Below, in pieces: positions 31,701 to 46,886 of a stretch of 64,000 nt of DNA. The notes beneath the pieces were generated by a model. That model had not been told where the DNA came from and did no database searches. It saw only the letters and a list, made by a program, of their open reading frames with translations. The DNA is from Mansonella perstans. Lineage: Eukaryota > Nematoda > Chromadorea > Rhabditida > Onchocercidae. Numbering within the stretch: position 1 is the first letter of the stretch; every line of letters begins with the position of its first letter. A program made the position numbers and the translations under genes. The stretch spans positions 58,172-122,171 of the forward strand of contig JBAMDO010000150.1 of assembly GCA_037074765.1 (NCBI GenBank), given 5' to 3'.

Positions 31701-31772
31701 ACACTCGATAAGCAGAGATAAGTGTAACAGATCTTAAACAAACTTCTCCAAATAGATAGTGGAGAAGTTTAA

Positions 31773-32689
31773 ATGTGCAATATTCTTATGGAAGGTCAGG
31801 CATTCGATGCCAAAATTTTCTGTCACAAACAGGGGAAAGAACGTGTATCAGATTTCGACGCATATCAATATTGTACTACACAAAGTGGAAAATGCATAAC
31901 GAATACGGATATAATTCTATGGAATATGAGGTTATATCGAAGAATTGGAAATTACCAGGAAATTATTATTGATGAACTGCAAAAATTACTTTCAAGGAAA
32001 ACGAAACAAAATTAATACAATAAACTAAGATTTTGCTGATCCTCAACCAGTGAATTATAATGATCAAATAAATATCATAGATCTCAATTAAATTAAAACT
32101 ATTTAATTTCACCCTTTAAGGGAAATTTATTTATGATAGAAACAACCAAAGAAGAGGATCGCGATTTCAAGAACACGAAATTCCAATTTACGATACTCTC
32201 CAAGAAGAGTTTAAACAAAGACTCAACGAAATAGATAAACAAAGCTGTCACAATCGCAATAATCTATTGACGCTAACTGGATGGTTATCATACAATAACC
32301 TACTGTGGCTAATCTTAAAGCCAACATAATCTTTCAAAGAGATGCAATACGAGTCAATGGAAGTTGTTCAACTAAAGAATTTCGATTTAAAGCCAATGAA
32401 ATTTATTAGCGATATAATCGGAGATTTCGAAATCGGAAAATAAGTGCTGAACTTAAATCTTATCACAACGACAAACGAATACAATTATTAAGCCAGACAA
32501 CCAAAACAGAGTAATTGGGAGGAAATCGATCAAGAAAGCGAAGAATTATTAGAGAAGATCGGTCAAGTGATTAATAAGGTAAGCGAGTCAACACAACAAG
32601 AATTAGACGGATTCACGACCCATTGGCGACTTGTTAGTTTTGGCATTTGTGTTCTGATAATAGTTTTGATCTTATTGTTATTAAAATAA
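31773..32689 (+). pseudogene. Env-like remnant in the right inverted-repeat arm
   Basis: Plus-strand counterpart of the env-like 3' region in the left arm. An open frame at 31773-32015 contains CTTQSGKCITNTDIILWN. Its C-terminal part matches the left element from about 31879 on, whereas the first 35 codons do not match it. The stalk and hydrophobic anchor lie at about 32510-32689. Stops and frameshifts separate the pieces. No 5' LTR is present here. Confidence 0.45.
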
Positions 32690-32881
32690 TGCTAGATTTA
32701 CTCTGTTCTATACTACTGCACTTGCCATTTGTTAAATGTTCAAATCAAATGGCAAACCCGACTGAAATTGAACTAGTGGTTTCATTGAAAGATCAAAAAG
32801 AACAGAAATTATTTCTTAAGCAATCAAATTCAAATCAAATGAATGTCTCTCCAAACCTGAATTTTCTCTCTCAGTCGGGAG

Positions 32882-33634
32882 TGTCGAAAAAAATCAAATA
32901 ATTTATTACCAAATGTTTGGTGCAAGCCATATATTATGCCATGATTATTTTGATAACAGACAATTAATTGCGAAACGTCACTTTTACTTTGTTTTCAAAA
33001 TCCCAAAGTATTCATTGTAAAAATTGTCAATTAAATAATAAATAGGAATCTTCCACAATTTGATGATCGTTTTATTTTTGAATAATCATTGATTTTAAGC
33101 CATTTTGTAAGCAGGTATGATTAATAAATATTATATATATATATAAACATTGTCACTTATTTGTAGTAGCTTTTAGCAACTTGTTTGGTTAATTCATTGT
33201 TAATTCACAATGCCACTTATTTATGAACTCTCAGTAACTTGATTTATTAATTGATTATAAACAATTCACATCTATATAAACTTCCTCCAATTGTGATTAG
33301 ATTATTATTAGTTTATCACCAATACACAATCTTCACTTCTACTATTTTCCTTCGCTTTTTAGTACGCCTTAACTCATCCTTTAATGGCAGCATTAGTCGT
33401 TCTATCAACAAAATCACTACTTCCTTCGTATTACTCCTCGATTCTACTATTTGATTTGTTATATTAATAGATACATATTTCGCTTATCATTCTATTCTAA
33501 TAATTAGAATCTGTACCACAACAAAATTTTCAACTAGCTGTGTGTTTCAAACCCAATTCGTAAAATATCAAAGACTACGTAAATCATTTTTTACCAAATT
33601 TTCGTTTCATACTAAAGAAAACTTTCCTGACAAG
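32882..33634 (+). repeat. LTR in the right arm (partner of 17398-18153)
   Basis: Nearly identical to the 3' LTR of the left element, in opposite orientation; the element is truncated upstream by the arm boundary. Confidence 0.75.
33272..33281 (+). promoter_or_regulatory. TATA box in the right-arm LTR
   Basis: CTATATAAAC followed by TTCCTCC, the same core as in the other two LTRs. Confidence 0.55.
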
Positions 33635-35089
33635 TTCAATTTAATTTCATTTTCACTTCTACTTCAGTTTGATTTCCCTCAATCTATCAAAAATATATTC
33701 GATTCATATTTTCCAGTAATAACTAATTAAAGATATTTCTTGACTAAGTCACAAAATAAAATTCTAAAGATAAGAGTCCTGACAGAAATTTCTTTTACTG
33801 ATGCAGTTATCAGTATAAATTTGAATGAAAATAAGATAAGAAGTTAAAGTGTTACTTTTCCTTTCAAGAGTGTCAAAAGATTTTTTTTCTTGTTTCAATT
33901 TCATTTATTATCTTTTTCAAAGTATTGTTTGCTTGTTTTCTTCAAATTTATGATTTCTTTCCATTGAATAATATTACAGGAAAAAAAAATTCAAATATCA
34001 CGCGGAGATAATAGAAAATTTAAATTCAATCAACACTTTTTAACAAACTCTTTGCAACTTTACTTGGAATTTATAAAAGCAAAAATGAAAAGAATGAAAC
34101 AAATAACTGAACAAATAATGAAATATGAGCAACTGCGAAATAGTGCAAATTTAATTAATGAAAAAAAAAAACAAAGAAAGGAAATTAAAAAAGTTTTGAA
34201 ATATTTTACAAAAGTTTAAAAAAAGAACATTACAAAAATTTTTTTTCTATTCATTTATTAATTTCAAATCATTAATTCTTTTTACTCGTTTCCAATTACT
34301 CAATTACTAACATAAATATAAGTAATTGAGTATGAATGTATCATAGAAAATGATGAGAAATTAGACATTTTATTCTTGCGTTGTTTTTTGTTGAAAATTT
34401 TAAACATTTTTATGTTGAAATAAAGAATACATTTCAGTAAACAAGTTTATGTTTATATCATATCTTTAAACGTATGTTCTCATAAATAACACGAAAAAGT
34501 ATATTCTAGCACCAATATTGAATGCGAGTATTCTTAGATGAAATCAACCGGAGATTAATGATAATTCAAACTTATTCTGAACCCATCAAATTAATTCTTT
34601 GAGAGAAGTCAATCATTAAGCACATTTAGTGTAATATAGTTAAACTAATTTCTCCATCATTTTGAATTTCTAACTGCCATTTTTGAGTGTTTAAATTTTC
34701 CACCATTAGTATTTACATATTAATTCCTAGCAATGAATAAGATTCTTCCTTAGTTTTTTGTAATTTAAAATCTCAAAATTCATCATTAACAGTCAATTTT
34801 TAAGAGATTTTTGGAAGATTTCCGCGGGAATTATTAAGACAATCACAAATTATAACTATTCATTAGCGCATCTATTATGTCTAAGAAACGAAAAACGAAA
34901 CCTATCGCTTCTTTATTGCAAATTTAGTAAAATATAAAATTGCTATGGTGTAATTTTCAACTAATCAAACTATCTTTAAGCCTAAACTTGAATTATTAAT
35001 GAAAATTAATTTTAAGCTTAGAGAAAATGAAAACTAATTAACTTTCTTCATTCATATATGCTTTTGTCACTTTTGTCAGTTTCGCCATA

Positions 35090-35320
35090 CGAATTCAATT
35101 TAACACTTTGAATTCAAACATGGAGCTGAAATGTGAGTTCCAAGAAGGGTTCATAGGTTAAGCAATTAGCATCTCTGCTATACGCTGTTTTCCAACGCCA
35201 CTGTACATATTTGGAACATCTTTGTCGAGACTCACTTGGTATTGCGTTTGCTGCATGCATATTGCATATGATATTGCTATTAGCAACCAGCGCCTCTTGG
35301 TGTTGTACGGTGGTTTTTTA
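35090..35320 (-). other. GC-richer island, right-arm partner
   Basis: Inverted partner of 15705-15910. In the minus-strand frame that corresponds to the left plus-strand frame, I noticed one synonymous change (GAA/GAG) and one replacement (ACC/ATC). Function unknown. Confidence 0.3.
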
Positions 35321-36424
35321 ATTATTAATAGAAATGAAAATACAACCTAACAGCATTGCTGATCAACTTTTTCTTCAGAATATGAAAGGAAAAAAAAGCG
35401 AAATAAAAAGCAAAAACGAAAATTATTCGAGCAAATTTTTCTGTTTTTTTTTTAAATTAATTTATTATTTTGTTAAAATAAATAATTGAAATACAATGTG
35501 AAATGAGAGAAATTAAATTTCGTAAAATATATTTATAATATTTAAAAGAATGAAATGGCAGAGTGAAAACTGAAGCACGAGTTAATCGATTCTATTTTCC
35601 ATATTCATTTCTTGTTTTTTTCAATTCTCTTCTTTCTTGTCCCTTAAAGTAAATTAAAGTTCTGAAATGTCAGTCATTCAAATTCAATTTTTTTCCAATA
35701 TTCTTAAATTATAAATTTGCCTGAAGCACTGCTGCTTTATTTTCTTTAGCAATCATTCCTAAAAAAAAAAAGCATTGAAAAATTGATTGCTTAAAAATTT
35801 CAATCTTTCCTTATTCTTTGATAGTGTAAAAATTAAAAAAAAAAATTGAAAAAAAATGAATTTTTCCCATTTGAATTAATTCCTATATATTGATTTCCAT
35901 ATTGTTGTTTGAACTATTATCAGAATGGAAAAATTGATTGCCAAAAGTTTTAATAAATTGAAATGACTAATTATTAATGAAATCGTTCGTTTAATTGTGA
36001 TTGTGAATGATGTATTATTTTAATAAATTAATTCTAATTATTATTTTTCGAATTCGAACCGCAATTAATTTGTTATATCTATTTCGGACAGTAATGACTA
36101 GATCACTTTGATTCATTTATTTCTTTCAGTTGTAATTGATTTGTAATTAATAGTTTAATATTATCGCCAAAATTTTTCCATTTTTTTTCCTTTTGTTTTC
36201 TTTCTTTGCATGCAATTTTTTTTGGTAGTTGTTCACATCTTCTTCAGTATGTATGCTAACGGTTGAATGCCTATAATTGTGCATTTAATTTGTTCAGTAA
36301 TTTTAATCTTTGTTATGCTTTTCTTTTTTTTTTAAAGCAATGATCATAAAATTAACAGAAATTTTTTTCAAATTCGGTAGTAAAAATGACCAAAATCAAT
36401 AAAGGACTACTCGGTAGGAGTAAT

Positions 36425-36478
36425 CGTGGTAGTAGTAGTAGCAGTAGTAGTAATAGTAGTAGCAATAGTAATCATAAT
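36425..36478. repeat. AGT-type imperfect microsatellite
   Basis: Interrupted AGT/AGC/AAT units; inverted partner of 13105-13170. Confidence 0.8.
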
Positions 36479-36850
36479 AAGCCAACCAAGCTCAATCCAA
36501 ATATAGTAAAAAATTCGAAGAGATAAATGAAATTAAGTGAAGGAAGAAATGGATACGAACAGAAAATGCTGAATGTAACTTATAGATCAAATTGATTTCT
36601 GTTTCCCATTTACATTTTCCAACAAGACATTCAATTATCAATTGATCATTGATCAACTGATAATTAAATGTTAGTCAATAATGATCTGTTCTTGGTGAAC
36701 TAATTGATTTGTTAACTTTTGGCAAGCAAAATTTGAAAGAGAAACTTCAGTTATTTGCGACGACTTATTTAAAAGTTCAAATTCTGAACTCAAAACACTT
36801 TTTTTTTTTTTAAATGAAGATGCTTGAGAAACAAAACTGAGTGCAATTAC

Positions 36851-38719
<1,869 letters not shown>

Positions 38720-41094
38720 CGTTGTATTTTTTTTTCGCACAATTTGTCAAATATTTTCATTGGTGACAAAATTACACAAATAATTCTTTTGTTGTCTCCA
38801 ACAGTTTGCTATAATTTGTGAAAGCAATTCTGATCGTGTCTAATAAACAAAGAAAAATTGCAATTTGAGTTGATATTTGTTTGGGTATAAATGATTGTAA
38901 ATTCTTGATTTAATTTTGAACTATTTAAAAATTATCAGTCATTTTCTTCTCTAGTTTCCTATCAAACATTTCATTTAATATATCAGAAAAAAAAAATTAC
39001 ATTCTATTTTATCATAATTGCAATTATTGTTGGATGAAAGAATCAATTCTATTTATACCCAACTTTTCGTTGAAAATAGCAAATGCGGTAATTTTAGTCA
39101 AATTATAGCTGAATTTTCAAACTCTTTGATAATATTACTATTTTTTTAAGATAACGCTTAATGCAAATATTGATTGATGCAGTAGAAATCATTTGAAATG
39201 AATAATTTTAAAAAGTTAATTTAAAGGAATGATTTAAATATCTCAATTAAAGTTTAAAAATAAAAAATATGTTTCCTAAGAAAAAGTGATTGTTATTTCT
39301 TTGATATGTAAAAGCACTGATGATTTAATTTAAATGAAAAGAATGATGGGAAATTTCAAATTTCAATTATCTTTATTTTTTTTCTTCATCAAATGATCAG
39401 GATATTCATTGTTATTTCAGCGAAAGTTCAATTTATATGATAATGAAGAAATATTTTAAAAAAAATTATGCTACTGCTTTTATTTTTTTAACAGCAGTTG
39501 AAAAAATTGCAGACTGCTTTTCACTCCGATAGTAATTTTTTTTAGTGTTGAAAATTTCTGTATGGTAATTTTTTTAAATAATGAAATTAAAAATAATTGA
39601 AATTTTGGCGTCTTATTTTGAAATGGACATTTGATATTTATTTATATTTATTGTCACACTAATTATTCCTATTACACACAGTTACATTTTATACTTTTAC
39701 TGCTAATGCCATATTTTTTTTTTTTTTTTTTTGGAAAATTCTTTAATTAATTAAACTAGTGAATTATTAAATGAAAATTTCTAGAAAAAAATCACACAAT
39801 GAAAAGTTAAATGAATTTCGAACTGCGACAAAATCAGTATTCCTGAAGATGGTCAATAACAATGGATCAAGGACCACACTTTGGTGCAACACAATTCGGT
39901 GAAATCACAGTTGAAACGAACTGCTGATAGTTACTTCGAGGAACGAACAAACAAACAAAAAGTTTACCAGTTCAAAAACCGGTAAATGAAAATGTTAATC
40001 TCATAAATTAGGCCTTTGCATGAGCCATTTTTTCATCAATTATGCCTGTCACAGTAATTTATCTCTCAAGTTATTTTTTTCTCTTTGGAAAATATTGTTA
40101 ACAATTAAGATATTAGTGGTGAAAAGAAGAAATAGTGCTGGAACAAGTAAAGATGAACAGATGGAATAGCCGGAAGTTTTTTTTCTTTGAAAAAATGATG
40201 AGAAAAACGAATGATTCCGCATTAATTTAAATGTAAATGAATTCCATTAAACATCTACTTTCGAACAATTTCAATAGTTCATGCAAAATTCTTTTCCTTG
40301 TTTTTTTTTGCCAATCTAAACTTTTCGATTTTCCATTGTTAATTTGTACATATCATTCAGAATGGTTATTTATGTTTTTCTTGAAGAAATATCAAATCTT
40401 ATTATCTCTTTTTCATATTAAGAAACAAATACTCAGAAAACAATTAAATTTCAAATCAAATATTTATTTAAAAAAAAAAAAAAGAAGCAAATTGATTCAA
40501 CGAATGGAAATGAATCAATCATTGAAGATGAACAATGATTTTATAAATTAAAAATAGTAAAATGTTCGTTTTTAATTCATTTAAAAAATTTTTACGAATT
40601 TTAGTATAAATTAAAATATTGCTGAAATGATTTAATTATTGTTAAAGAAGTAAATGCCAATAATTTTTAAACTTCGTTTAAAAATTTCTAAAGAATTTGT
40701 CACAAATCAAAATTTAGCATTGTGTAATATTTTAGAGACAATTTAAACTCAAACAGTAAAGGATAATAATGATGAGAAATAAAAATATCATTAAGCATGA
40801 AGTGAAATTAAATAAAGTTATTTGCGATAATGAAACGTTACGAGTATCAAGGATTGTTTTAATAAAGAAATATCTATTACAAAATGTTTGGCTATTTCAT
40901 TAAAGATTTGAAAAAATTTTAAATTTCGATCAAATGAAAATACTTAAAAATTATAACAGCGTTTTTTCTTTTGCAGATATAATTTATCATTTTTCAATTT
41001 ACCTGGTGAAACAATGAATTCATTGTGAATTAAATTGTTACAATCTGTCTAAATCCATGTCTTTGCAAATTTCATCATTCTTTCGAAAGAAATC

Positions 41095-41205
41095 GGATGA
41101 CCAATATTATTAAATGATCAACATGATTGGTTGATCAATATTATTGGATGACCAACATTATTAGTTGACCAACATTACTGGATGACCAACATTTTGATGA
41201 ATGTT
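41095..41205. repeat. 17-bp repeat array, about six units (copy 2)
   Basis: Same array as at 31098-31204, within segment B copy 2. Confidence 0.85.
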
Positions 41206-41790
41206 TGACCAAGCGAACTTTGCTAAAATTATGGCAGAACATTTGACTTAACCACCTCACATACTTCATCATTAAAAATTTGTATGAGTAAATGACGTTG
41301 CAATTCAGTACGCACCGTATTGTGAATGACGTGAATGATATTGCAATTCAGCATACACCGTATTAAATTTGGAAAACAGAACTAATACAATTGTAATTTC
41401 AAACAATAATGAGTGATCCATTTTGAATGATTATTTATGGTTCCTCAAAATATTTTTGTGATTTCTTTCCAGAATATAGATTGTAATTGATTTTATGACT
41501 TTACAGCAATGTAGGGTATTTTGTTTGATTTCACAATAGCTGATAAATTATTTTTCGGAATTCAGTAAGAATATTCATGGAAAATAATTAACAATCAGTA
41601 TGGATAAATTTATAACTCAATGAAAAAAAGGCCCAGTGAAATATGTATGCTAAAAACTGATGAAAAGTTATGCATAGGATAAAACTTACTACAAATATTT
41701 CAGGCCTAATTTATATTATGCCTAGTATATCAGCACAGTTTGCATGCGTCACTCTTAACTTTATGGACTATAGGCTACAGGCCAAAAAAA

Positions 41791-44431
41791 AAAACTGATT
41801 AAAAAACTTCAAAAACTACTTAATGGTAGCATGAAATCAATTAGGAAAGCAAGGTTTTAATTACCATATGCTAATCAATTTATAGACTTTATAGATGCTA
41901 CTACATATTTGTAAATTAGTTATTGAGTAACTTCAAACATTCGGCTATGATTTTTTCTTTTTCTTCTGTATATCTTTTATTACAAAAGATTTAAACTGAA
42001 GCGAAAAATCTTTTTTTTTTCTTTTTTTCAATTAGGACTAAATAACTGGATAAGTTTAGGCACTAACAATTCAAACATGCAACATGCACGAGTTGAGTAA
42101 TTAATTAATAAAGTGAAAAAAAAGATAATCCTAAAAAGGGAAAAAAAAGTCCGAAGAAATGCAATCATTGCCATTGTTGGCCAGTAATGGATTATTGGGA
42201 GAAAATGATGGAATTATTTAGAACAGTTAGTGGATGGAATTATTTTATACTGCAAAATAATAATCTATTGTTTTATTTTCAAATAGCCGCTTGTCTTAAG
42301 ATTATCATTCTGTTGTAAATGCAGTAACTAGCATCCGTTCAAATTCCGTAATCGGCAGCAAATTGATATTTGCTCAACATCCATTCTATTAACAAAAAGT
42401 TGACGACTTGCTGAAGTAGATGATGCAAGTTTTACCTATGTTAACTTGTCCTATTTTGTTTTTAACCTTCTCTAATTATTTAGTCAAGTGTTAACATTCA
42501 CAAAAAAAAAAAAAAAAAAAAAAAACAAAATTTGTAAGTTATGCATTTTATTGAGATTTTTTTCAATTATTTTTTTTTCTTGTCATATTATATACTTTTA
42601 TTGTTTATTTAATAAATTCTTGAAATAAGTTCAAATAATGATTGAACCATCTCTCACGGATTTTGAAAATTTTACAAAAATCGCTAATTTTAATGAATTT
42701 TAAGTTGCAAAAGTAATGAAAAGCGTTTTTGTATAATATTAGTTGCAAACAAATACGATCTAACATATCTCAACGCTTTCTCAATCACTGTTCTTATTCC
42801 AAAAGTATACAGGAAAAACGCTTCATAATCTGTTTTTTTTTATATGTCATTTAAACATCGTCCAATTATCACATGGAACCAGTGAGCAACACCACACCAA
42901 AGCAAAACTTTCTCACTACGATTGAAATTTTTGGTCGATTCGAAATCATTTTTTGGAACATGTACACAATAGAATTTACTCATTGGTAATACAGGAATAA
43001 CACATAAATGTTTCCTTCATGAGCTATGATATAATTGAAAGAAAACACTGGGAGATGTTTGTTTTTTTCTTTTCAAATTCTGTTTTTCCAGTAAAACTTC
43101 AAAATATATAATCCAAGGAAACCATTTCAAATACCTTCCAAATAAAATGCAGGTATTGATGATGACTTGATGAAGTAATGAATAAGACAGCTCAGGAATG
43201 ATTGATTGCAGTCCATTACTAAGTGATAATTTTTATCACATTCTGAGAAATGGAGGAGTACAAATCCACTATATTTCATCCAAGATTCTTAAAGCTCATC
43301 TGAAAGGAATGTTATGATCATATATGAGAGACCGGTATCTACCAAATATGACAATCCCTTAGATCACCTCAAAAATCCACTTCTTGCGGTAAATCACCAA
43401 GAGCCGCGCATCTCAAGCGACTGGAATTTGGAATAAGTCGTAGTCGCTAATCGGCAACATAACAACTGGCGAATTGATCTTACCATTAGTACAGAATGAA
43501 ATTTTTCATCTTTGCTACTACTTTCTTCGTACATAACTTTTCCCTCTTCTATTCTCTTCATCTTCTTTTTTAATCTTTTCCCTATCTTCTTTTACACATT
43601 TTTTCAATCTCTGCTTCCTCCATTCTTTCAATATTTTAAATCTACTCTAACACTTTTTTTGTATAAAACTATCAGGCTTTCAAAGTGTCTTATGGAATTT
43701 TCATAATATATCTCTGAGGACATTAGAGGAGAATTTTGCGTTGACAAGAATAACCAGAACGACATACCGTATTATTCCTGCAACAATACAGTCCCACAGT
43801 AATACAGTTTTCCACAATAATACAGTGTACATCTATCATCAAAGGAATATTATTATTATTTGCATTAGACCATATTGAACTCCTAATATATAGGATTTTG
43901 TAAGTTCAAAAGTTGCTTTCCAATTTTTCTTCTTTATCTTTTCCATTTTACTTTGATGATTTTTATTTCTTCCTAAATATATAAGGATCATAGTATCGGA
44001 ATTATATACTTTGAAATATAATAATTAAAGCTAATTTACTCTTATGAAAATTCTTTTTGAATCATCTAACATCACACAGTATCGCAAGCAAAAATTTGAA
44101 AATCGCCAATCTCTTAAGAGAATGCCATACCAAAAAATAAATGGATAATCAGGTACTGTGTAATACCTGCCATCAATTTGTTATATCTGTTAGGCGCGTA
44201 TTTCCCTACAATAACTTAGTCATACAATATTGTTGCTCCCAATAAACGAGATAATTGAATATGTAATATTGTTAAAAACATAAAGAATTCCTATGATAGA
44301 GTAAATTAACTTTGATTAATTAATTTTTAGCAAAATGATGAAAGATTTTAAAATGAATGAAATTAAAATAGGTTGAATATTTATGGATACATCTTGACCC
44401 ACATTCGACCCATACTCTCGATATATGTTTC
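41791..44431. other. Intergenic region between segment B copy 2 and hyi
   Basis: No firm gene. A plus-strand frame at about 42110-42320 is open for about 69 codons without an ATG at its start and includes PKKCNHCHCWPVMDYWEKM. A GC-richer patch at 43320-43470 has stops in all frames. Short CAATAATACAGT repeats lie at about 43780-43830. Long A-runs lie at 42500-42523 and 44451-44470. Confidence 0.35.
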
Positions 44432-44441
44432 ATTCTTTCAG
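44428..44441 (+). promoter_or_regulatory. Probable trans-splice acceptor of hyi
   Basis: TTTCATTCTTTCAG ends at 44441, 39 bases before the hyi ATG, with an A-rich leader between; it fits an SL acceptor. Confidence 0.5.
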
Positions 44442-44480
44442 ATTTTCACAAAAAAAAAAAAAAAAAAAAAGAACGGAACG

Positions 44481-46757
44481 ATGCGTGTAGCTGCAAATCT
44501 GACAATGATGTTTCAAGAAATGAATTTGTTACAAAAGTATTAATTAATTATTTCACTTGAGTAGACTTTTCCTCTTTCCATTTTATTCATTTTTTCACAT
44601 AACATATCAGTAAGTGAACAAGTAGAATTACCTGGATTTTGAAATTGTAAATTTTTTAAAAAAATTTTGAAATAATTAAAATTTTGAAATAGTAAATTTA
44701 CTTTGTTCTAGAATGTTTCAATATCAGATATCAAACTTTTATCAAATAATAAAAAGTTATATTGATTTGAAGTGAATAATTACAATTTTTTGTGAAAAAA
44801 CATTGCTGTTTAAATTATCCACTTTCTGAACAGTTATCCAGAATAGTTCTTGAAGATATGGCGAAGCAGCTGCACTTAGATTTGAACTTGTTGAAGTATC
44901 GCTGCCATATGAATGTCCAGCAGAGCAATTGTTACAGCAGGCCGAACGTTATCATCTCAATCATATACTCATTAATGCACCTGCAGGTATTTCTCCTTCC
45001 TTCCTAAATTATTTTCCAAATCATTTTTTTTTTTTTTTCGAAAATTATTTTTGCAAATTTTTTCTTTAAAAATTATTCATCTTCACTCCTTCCGCTTATC
45101 TTCAGCTTTCCATCGTTTCGCTTAATTTATATTCGATATCGAAATGATTTTAAGTTAAATCAGCGCTGTTATTTGTGCAATGACTAATTTTGATTCTAAT
45201 TACTGTTAATTACTGAACTTTTTTCTTTCATAAGTTTTTTTTCAGGTAATTGGTCTGAAGGTTTTCGTGGTCTTGCAGCTCTTCCGAAGCAAAGATCCAA
45301 GTTTATTGAATCTTTGAATATTGCAATTCAGTACGCGAAGAAACTGAATGTACAGAAGGTTCTCTTGTTGTGCTTGAAATTATTGTCAGCATGTTAGGAA
45401 ATTCCATAAAGTTAATTTTTTTTTACTTTGTTCCGAAATTTCACATTTTTTCATTATTAATTTAATGAAAAATGAATTTAGGTACATGTAATGGCTGGTA
45501 TAGCTGAGCAAACAGATGAGAACTACGAAGTTTATGTGCAGAATATTCATTTGGCTTGTCAGCAATTTAAAAAGGTTGAAAAATAAAAATGTCCAAGTGC
45601 AGCATTTTGTGATAACTTGTTTTCTTATTTGTCAAAGCCTTTTTTCAGAAATTCAAAGTATCTCAAAAAATATGCATTTTAAAGAATAAAGCAGACCGAA
45701 GGCTGATTTTAATCGTCATACAAGTTTTCGTTCACAATTTTGTAGAACAATATATTTGTTCATTGGTAATTTTTGTATTGTTTACTGTAGGCGATGATTT
45801 TTTCAGGAATCAATAATTTGTCTCATTGAACCAATCTGCGAGGCTGCAATTCCTGGCTATTTCATGAATTCATTTTCGAAAGGTACTACCAATCGATTAA
45901 ATGTTTTTGATTATTTGCTTTCAATTCATTCATTTCTTATTATTACATTATTTGAATTATAATGTGAAATTAGAAAAATCTTACTATCATAGATTAATTT
46001 ATAAGCAAATAATGAAAAATAAATTGTAGCTTTACAAGTGCTGCAAAAAATCAATGAACCAAACTTGAAAATCATGTTGGTGAGTATGTTGCATTTTTGG
46101 AAACATAACTATATACGAATGTGCTATTTTAAATTTAAATTAATTTTGCAAGTCTTTCACTGTTGTAGAATACCATTGTTTTACAGGATCTATTTCACGC
46201 TCAACAAATTTGTGGGCAGCTTACCACTACTATTGAAACACTGGCACCTTTTATAGGTAAATAAAATGGATTTTAAATTATTATTATTATTACAATCGTT
46301 ATTATGGTCATCTTTTGGTCATCTTTTGCTAGAGAATGATTTATACCCTTAAGGTGATAATCATTGTACTAATAGTGATTTTTCTGTACAGTTGTTGCGT
46401 ACCGTACAATTTACTTAATTTTTCATTAAATTCAAGTGTTGATATAAAGGAAATCTAGGGAACAGATAAAATAAAGAGACACATCAAATTTAATGATCTT
46501 TTATTAGTTTTTCGAAGTTGAGTCAATGTTACCACTTTCTGCTTAATGAAATCATCAATTACCAAATTTCAGGACATGTTCAAGTAGCTCAAGTACCAAG
46601 TCGTCGTGAACCAGATACAGATGGTGAAATAAATTATAATTATTTATTTAATGTACTGAAGAAATTTGGCGATTGGGATATCGGTTGTGAATACCTGAAT
46701 AGTGGATGCGATGATCAATATCTCCAATGGGTGCATCGTTATGGACTTACATTCTGA
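44481..46757 (+). CDS. hyi: Hydroxypyruvate isomerase, eight exons
   Basis: The enzyme interconverts hydroxypyruvate and tartronate semialdehyde; it is a small TIM-barrel of the AP-endonuclease-2/xylose-isomerase-like superfamily, probably cytosolic. Exons: 44481-44536, 44856-44986, 45246-45358, 45482-45574, 45807-45882, 46030-46079, 46187-46256 and 46573-46757 (stop). All junctions are phase-consistent and give 257 residues, the usual length (about 258 in the E. coli enzyme). Landmarks: start MRVAANLTMMF; VEVSLPYECPAEQL; INAPAGNW; RGLAALP; HVMAGIAE; LIEP with catalytic/metal Glu139; DLFHAQ with Asp174 and His177; GHVQVAQVP with Gln200; EINY; and IGCEY with catalytic Glu236. Residue 203, usually Asp (QIAD), is Gln here. 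The exon-2 acceptor (TTGAAG) is weak, but the phase and protein fit exactly. The start is fixed by the family N-terminus. Confidence 0.93.
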
Positions 46758-46810
46758 CAATGTCTGTGCACTTTTCCAAGTTTACCATCTTTGTCTTATA
46801 TGACCTACTA

Positions 46811-46846
46811 GACTTATCTCCTAATCTGTTAGATTAGGAGAAAGTC
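46811..46846. terminator. Strong hairpin 54 bp after the hyi stop
   Basis: GACTT-A-TCTCCTAATCT, loop GTT, AGATTAGGAGA-AAGTC: sixteen base pairs with one bulged A and a 3-base loop. It sits where the 3' UTR should be. Whether it acts in mRNA 3'-end formation, stability or not at all is unknown. The label terminator is only a positional guess. Confidence 0.55.
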
Positions 46847-46857
46847 TTACATTCTAG

Positions 46858-46886
46858 TGGTTGTGAATACCTGAATAGTAGATGCG
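46858..46886 (+). pseudogene. Stray fragment of hyi exon 8
   Basis: GGTTGTGAATACCTGAATAG followed by TAGATGCG repeats 46682-46709 of exon 8 (one G/A change), and is preceded by CTTACATTCT, the end of the coding sequence. It is a short out-of-order duplication right behind the hairpin. Confidence 0.75.

Larger units (their letters stand above)
31879..36623 (-). repeat. Right arm (A') of the large inverted repeat
   Basis: Reverse complement of 12961-19159, apart from about 1.4 kb missing near 36210-36235. It is sandwiched directly between the two copies of segment B: it begins about 180 bp after copy 1 ends and stops at the first base of copy 2. Confidence 0.92.

Noticed and set aside
42840..43010. 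Possible DNA-transposase fragment on the minus strand
   Set aside because: A short LLWCGVAHW-like stretch recalls Tc1/mariner text only faintly; no flanking inverted repeats or catalytic triad seen.
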